From NCBI RefSeq assembly GCF_022230925.1, contig NZ_JAKKFH010000018.1, forward strand, positions 1-64,000: DNA of 64,000 bases, written 5' to 3'. Positions within the stretch are counted from its first letter, which is position 1; every line of letters starts with the position of its first letter. Below, in pieces: positions 62,159-64,000 of this stretch. The translations under genes were made by a program, and so were the position numbers. The stretch is from Micromonospora alfalfae. Its GTDB lineage: Bacteria; Actinomycetota; Actinomycetes; Mycobacteriales; Micromonosporaceae. The notes beneath the pieces were generated by a model. It was given only the letters and a program-made list of their open reading frames with translations. It was not told the origin of the DNA and made no database searches.

Positions 62159-63453
62159 GCCGATTGAAGGACCTTCAGAAGAACCTGTTCGGAGGCACCA
62201 CCTCCAACGCTCGCCAGTTCGGAATGATCTTCACCCTGGTGGCGATCGTCGTTCTGTTCCAGATCCTGACCGATGGCCTCACCCTTCGGTCGGACAACCT
62301 GATCGCGCTGTTCCAGCAGAACTCGTACATTCTGATTCTGGCCATCGGCATGCTCATGGTGATCGTGGCCGGGCACATCGACCTCTCGGTCGGCTCGGTC
62401 GCCGCCTTCGCCGGCATCCTGGTGGCCAAGTCGATGACCGAGTGGGACCTTCCCTGGCCCGCTGCCATCGTGTTCGGCCTCGCCATCGGCGCGGCGATCG
62501 GCGCCTGGCAGGGCTTCTGGGTGGCCTACATCGGGGTGCCGGCGTTCATCGTCACCCTGGCGGGCATGCTGCTCTTCCGGGGCGGCAACCAGTTCATCGG
62601 TAACGCGAGCACCGTCCCGGTGCCGGAGGGCTTCCGGGAGATCGGCTCAGGCTTCCTGCCCGAGTTCGGTCCGAACACCGGCTACAACAACGCCACGCTG
62701 CTGCTCGGCCTGGCCGCGGCGTTGGCGGTGGTGTGGCGCGAGATCCAGTCCCGCAAGACCCGACGGGCCATGGACGCCGACCCGGCGCCCATGTGGATCT
62801 CCATCCTGCGGATGGCCATCATGGTCGGCGTGATCGCCTTCGCGGCGCTGCGCTTCGCCAGCGGTCGCGTCGGCACCAGCTTCCCGATCTCCGGCATCAT
62901 CCTGCTGGTCCTGGTCATCGCGTACTCCTTCTACACCCGCAACACGGCCGGTGGCCGGCACATCTACGCGGTGGGCGGCAACTCCCGGGCGGCCGAGCTG
63001 TCCGGTGTGAAGCTCAAGCGGGTCAACTTCTTCGTCATGATGAACATGTCCGTCCTGGCAGCGCTGGCCGGCATGATCTTCGTGGCCCGCTCGGCGGCCT
63101 CCGGGCCGCAGGACGGCAACGGCTGGGAACTGGACGCCATCGCTGCCGTCTTCATCGGTGGCGCGGCCGTCGCCGGCGGTATCGGCACCATCAGCGGCTC
63201 CATCGTCGGTGGTCTCGTCATGGCCGTGCTCAACAACGGCCTGCAGCTGATGGGCGTCGGCACCGACCGCGTCCAGATCATCAAGGGTCTGGTCCTGTTG
63301 CTGGCCGTCGCGATCGACGTCTACAACAAGAGCCAGGGGCGCTTCTCCATCATCGGGAGCCTGATGCGGCCCTTCCGCCGCGAGGATTCCGCCCCACCCG
63401 CCTCACCGCCGGACGCGGAGCGCGAGCCCGCCAAGGCAGCGGTGTCCGGCTGA
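62155..63453 (+). CDS. Multiple-monosaccharide ABC transporter permease (MmsB/GguB-like)
   Basis: A 432-residue permease with about ten helices. It has [44 protein letters not shown] (split over two helices), [23 protein letters not shown], and [19 protein letters not shown]. The C-terminal tail is hydrophilic with many acidic residues and prolines. The start overlaps the ATPase stop. It is the likely single-permease channel of the third sugar importer, homologous to that at 28168. Confidence 0.92.
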   Translation: MSRLKDLQKNLFGGTTSNARQFGMIFTLVAIVVLFQILTDGLTLRSDNLIALFQQNSYILILAIGMLMVIVAGHIDLSVGSVAAFAGILVAKSMTEWDLPWPAAIVFGLAIGAAIGAWQGFWVAYIGVPAFIVTLAGMLLFRGGNQFIGNASTVPVPEGFREIGSGFLPEFGPNTGYNNATLLLGLAAALAVVWREIQSRKTRRAMDADPAPMWISILRMAIMVGVIAFAALRFASGRVGTSFPISGIILLVLVIAYSFYTRNTAGGRHIYAVGGNSRAAELSGVKLKRVNFFVMMNMSVLAALAGMIFVARSAASGPQDGNGWELDAIAAVFIGGAAVAGGIGTISGSIVGGLVMAVLNNGLQLMGVGTDRVQIIKGLVLLLAVAIDVYNKSQGRFSIIGSLMRPFRREDSAPPASPPDAEREPAKAAVSG

Positions 63454-63505
63454 CGGCCACCGACCTCACTACCCGCCTCACCATCTAGAAAGGCAAGTCC
63501 TCACC

Positions 63506-64000
63506 ATGCGTAAATTCTTCGGCACGTCGGTGGTGGCCATCAGCGCCGCCGCCATGCTGGCCCTCGCCGGCTGCGGCTCCGGCCGCGACGGCGACTCCGA
63601 CACCAAGGGCGGCGACGCCAAGGGCTTCGCGGCGAACTCGCTGATCGGTGTCGCTCTGCCGGCCAAGACCTCGGAAAACTGGGTCCTCGCCGGTGACCTG
63701 TTCAGCAACGGCCTCAAGGAGGCCGGCTTCCAGGGTGACGTGCAGTACGCCGGCGCGTCGACCACTGTGGCCGACCAGCAGGCTCAGATCACTGCCATGG
63801 TCACCAAGGGCGCCAAGGTCATCGTCATCGGCGCGACCGACGCCGCGCAGCTGTCGACCCAGGTCGCGGCGGCCCACACGGCCGGCGTGAAGGTCATCGC
63901 CTACGACCGGCTCATCACGAACACCCCGGACCTCGACTACTACGTCGCCTTCGACAACTTCAAGGTCGGCCAGCTCCAGGGCCAGGCCCTGCTGGACGGC
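63506..64000 (+). CDS. ChvE-like sugar ABC transporter substrate-binding lipoprotein, partial
   Basis: The first 165 codons of a binding protein, cut by the right window edge. The N-terminus (MRKFFGTSVVAISAAAMLALAGCGSG) is a lipoprotein signal with lipobox LAGC. Then follow LIGVALPAKTSENWVLAGDLF, GDVQYAGASTTVADQQAQI, VKVIAYDRLITN and LDYYVAFDNFKVGQLQGQAL, the ChvE-class pattern as at 25407. AGAAAGGC acts as ribosome binding site. It is third in the order ATPase, permease, binding protein; no strong hairpin separates it from the permease gene. Confidence 0.9.
   Translation, partial: MRKFFGTSVVAISAAAMLALAGCGSGRDGDSDTKGGDAKGFAANSLIGVALPAKTSENWVLAGDLFSNGLKEAGFQGDVQYAGASTTVADQQAQITAMVTKGAKVIVIGATDAAQLSTQVAAAHTAGVKVIAYDRLITNTPDLDYYVAFDNFKVGQLQGQALLDG

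Overview
The window reads as chromosome of a high-GC, spore-forming-type actinomycete, most likely a Micromonosporaceae member (Micromonospora-like). This is inferred from the very high GC content, frequent GTG starts, AGGAG-type ribosome binding sites, actinobacterial gene families (DUF4097/RHH/ABC cassette, DUF4331, FUSC, CBM13-bearing secreted hydrolases) and the many secreted enzymes. I see no rRNA, tRNA, CRISPR array, prophage or transposase.

Layout. 1-9.7 kb: an ice-binding-like protein with a collagen-like tail that runs off the left edge, a methyltransferase, an NAD(P)-binding SDR, a large membrane protein with a lipase-like domain, a FUSC protein, and a four-gene RHH/DUF4097/ABC-export cassette. 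9.7-29.4 kb: a coherent L-arabinose catabolic region. It holds araB-araD, a four-gene YtfQRT/YjfF (AraUVWZ)-type ABC importer and araA in one operon, then a secreted GH43 with a ricin-type lectin domain, a LacI regulator, a secreted GH27 with CBM13 (candidate beta-L-arabinopyranosidase), and a ChvE/GguAB-type sugar importer. Six 14-bp palindromes fitting TGTKANCGNTMACA lie in front of four of these transcription units, so the region looks like one LacI-family regulon.

29.4-43 kb: convergent and divergent secreted phosphoesterases (metallophosphoesterase, PhoD), an MFS transporter, beta-propeller-like secreted proteins, two tandem peptidoglycan hydrolases with a shared C-terminal SH3-like module, and a TetR/membrane protein/PEP-synthase-like (rifampicin phosphotransferase family) operon. 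43-49 kb: a membrane-anchored M23 peptidase, a DUF2188 protein and a three-gene WxL-like surface locus. This locus has a 1002-residue lectin/FN3 protein whose C-terminal module is a paralogue of a small secreted protein encoded nearby, plus a DUF916-like membrane partner. Both transcription units of the locus share a 13-bp upstream element (12/13 identical).

49-64 kb: DUF4331, a secreted GH16 glucanase behind a perfect 16-bp palindrome, a MoCo-sulfurase-like PLP enzyme overlapping an ABCG-type exporter gene, TetR/SDR/tautomerase genes, a TetR-hydrolase pair, a zinc alcohol dehydrogenase, and a third multiple-sugar ABC importer. That importer is preceded by a coupled 9-codon leader ORF and runs off the right edge.

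How they work together: secreted GH43, GH27 and GH16 enzymes release sugars from plant or fungal polysaccharides, three ABC systems import them, and AraA-AraB-AraD convert L-arabinose to D-xylulose 5-phosphate. The most interesting parts are the reconstructable arabinose regulon, the actinobacterial WxL-like surface locus, and several enzymes with altered catalytic motifs.
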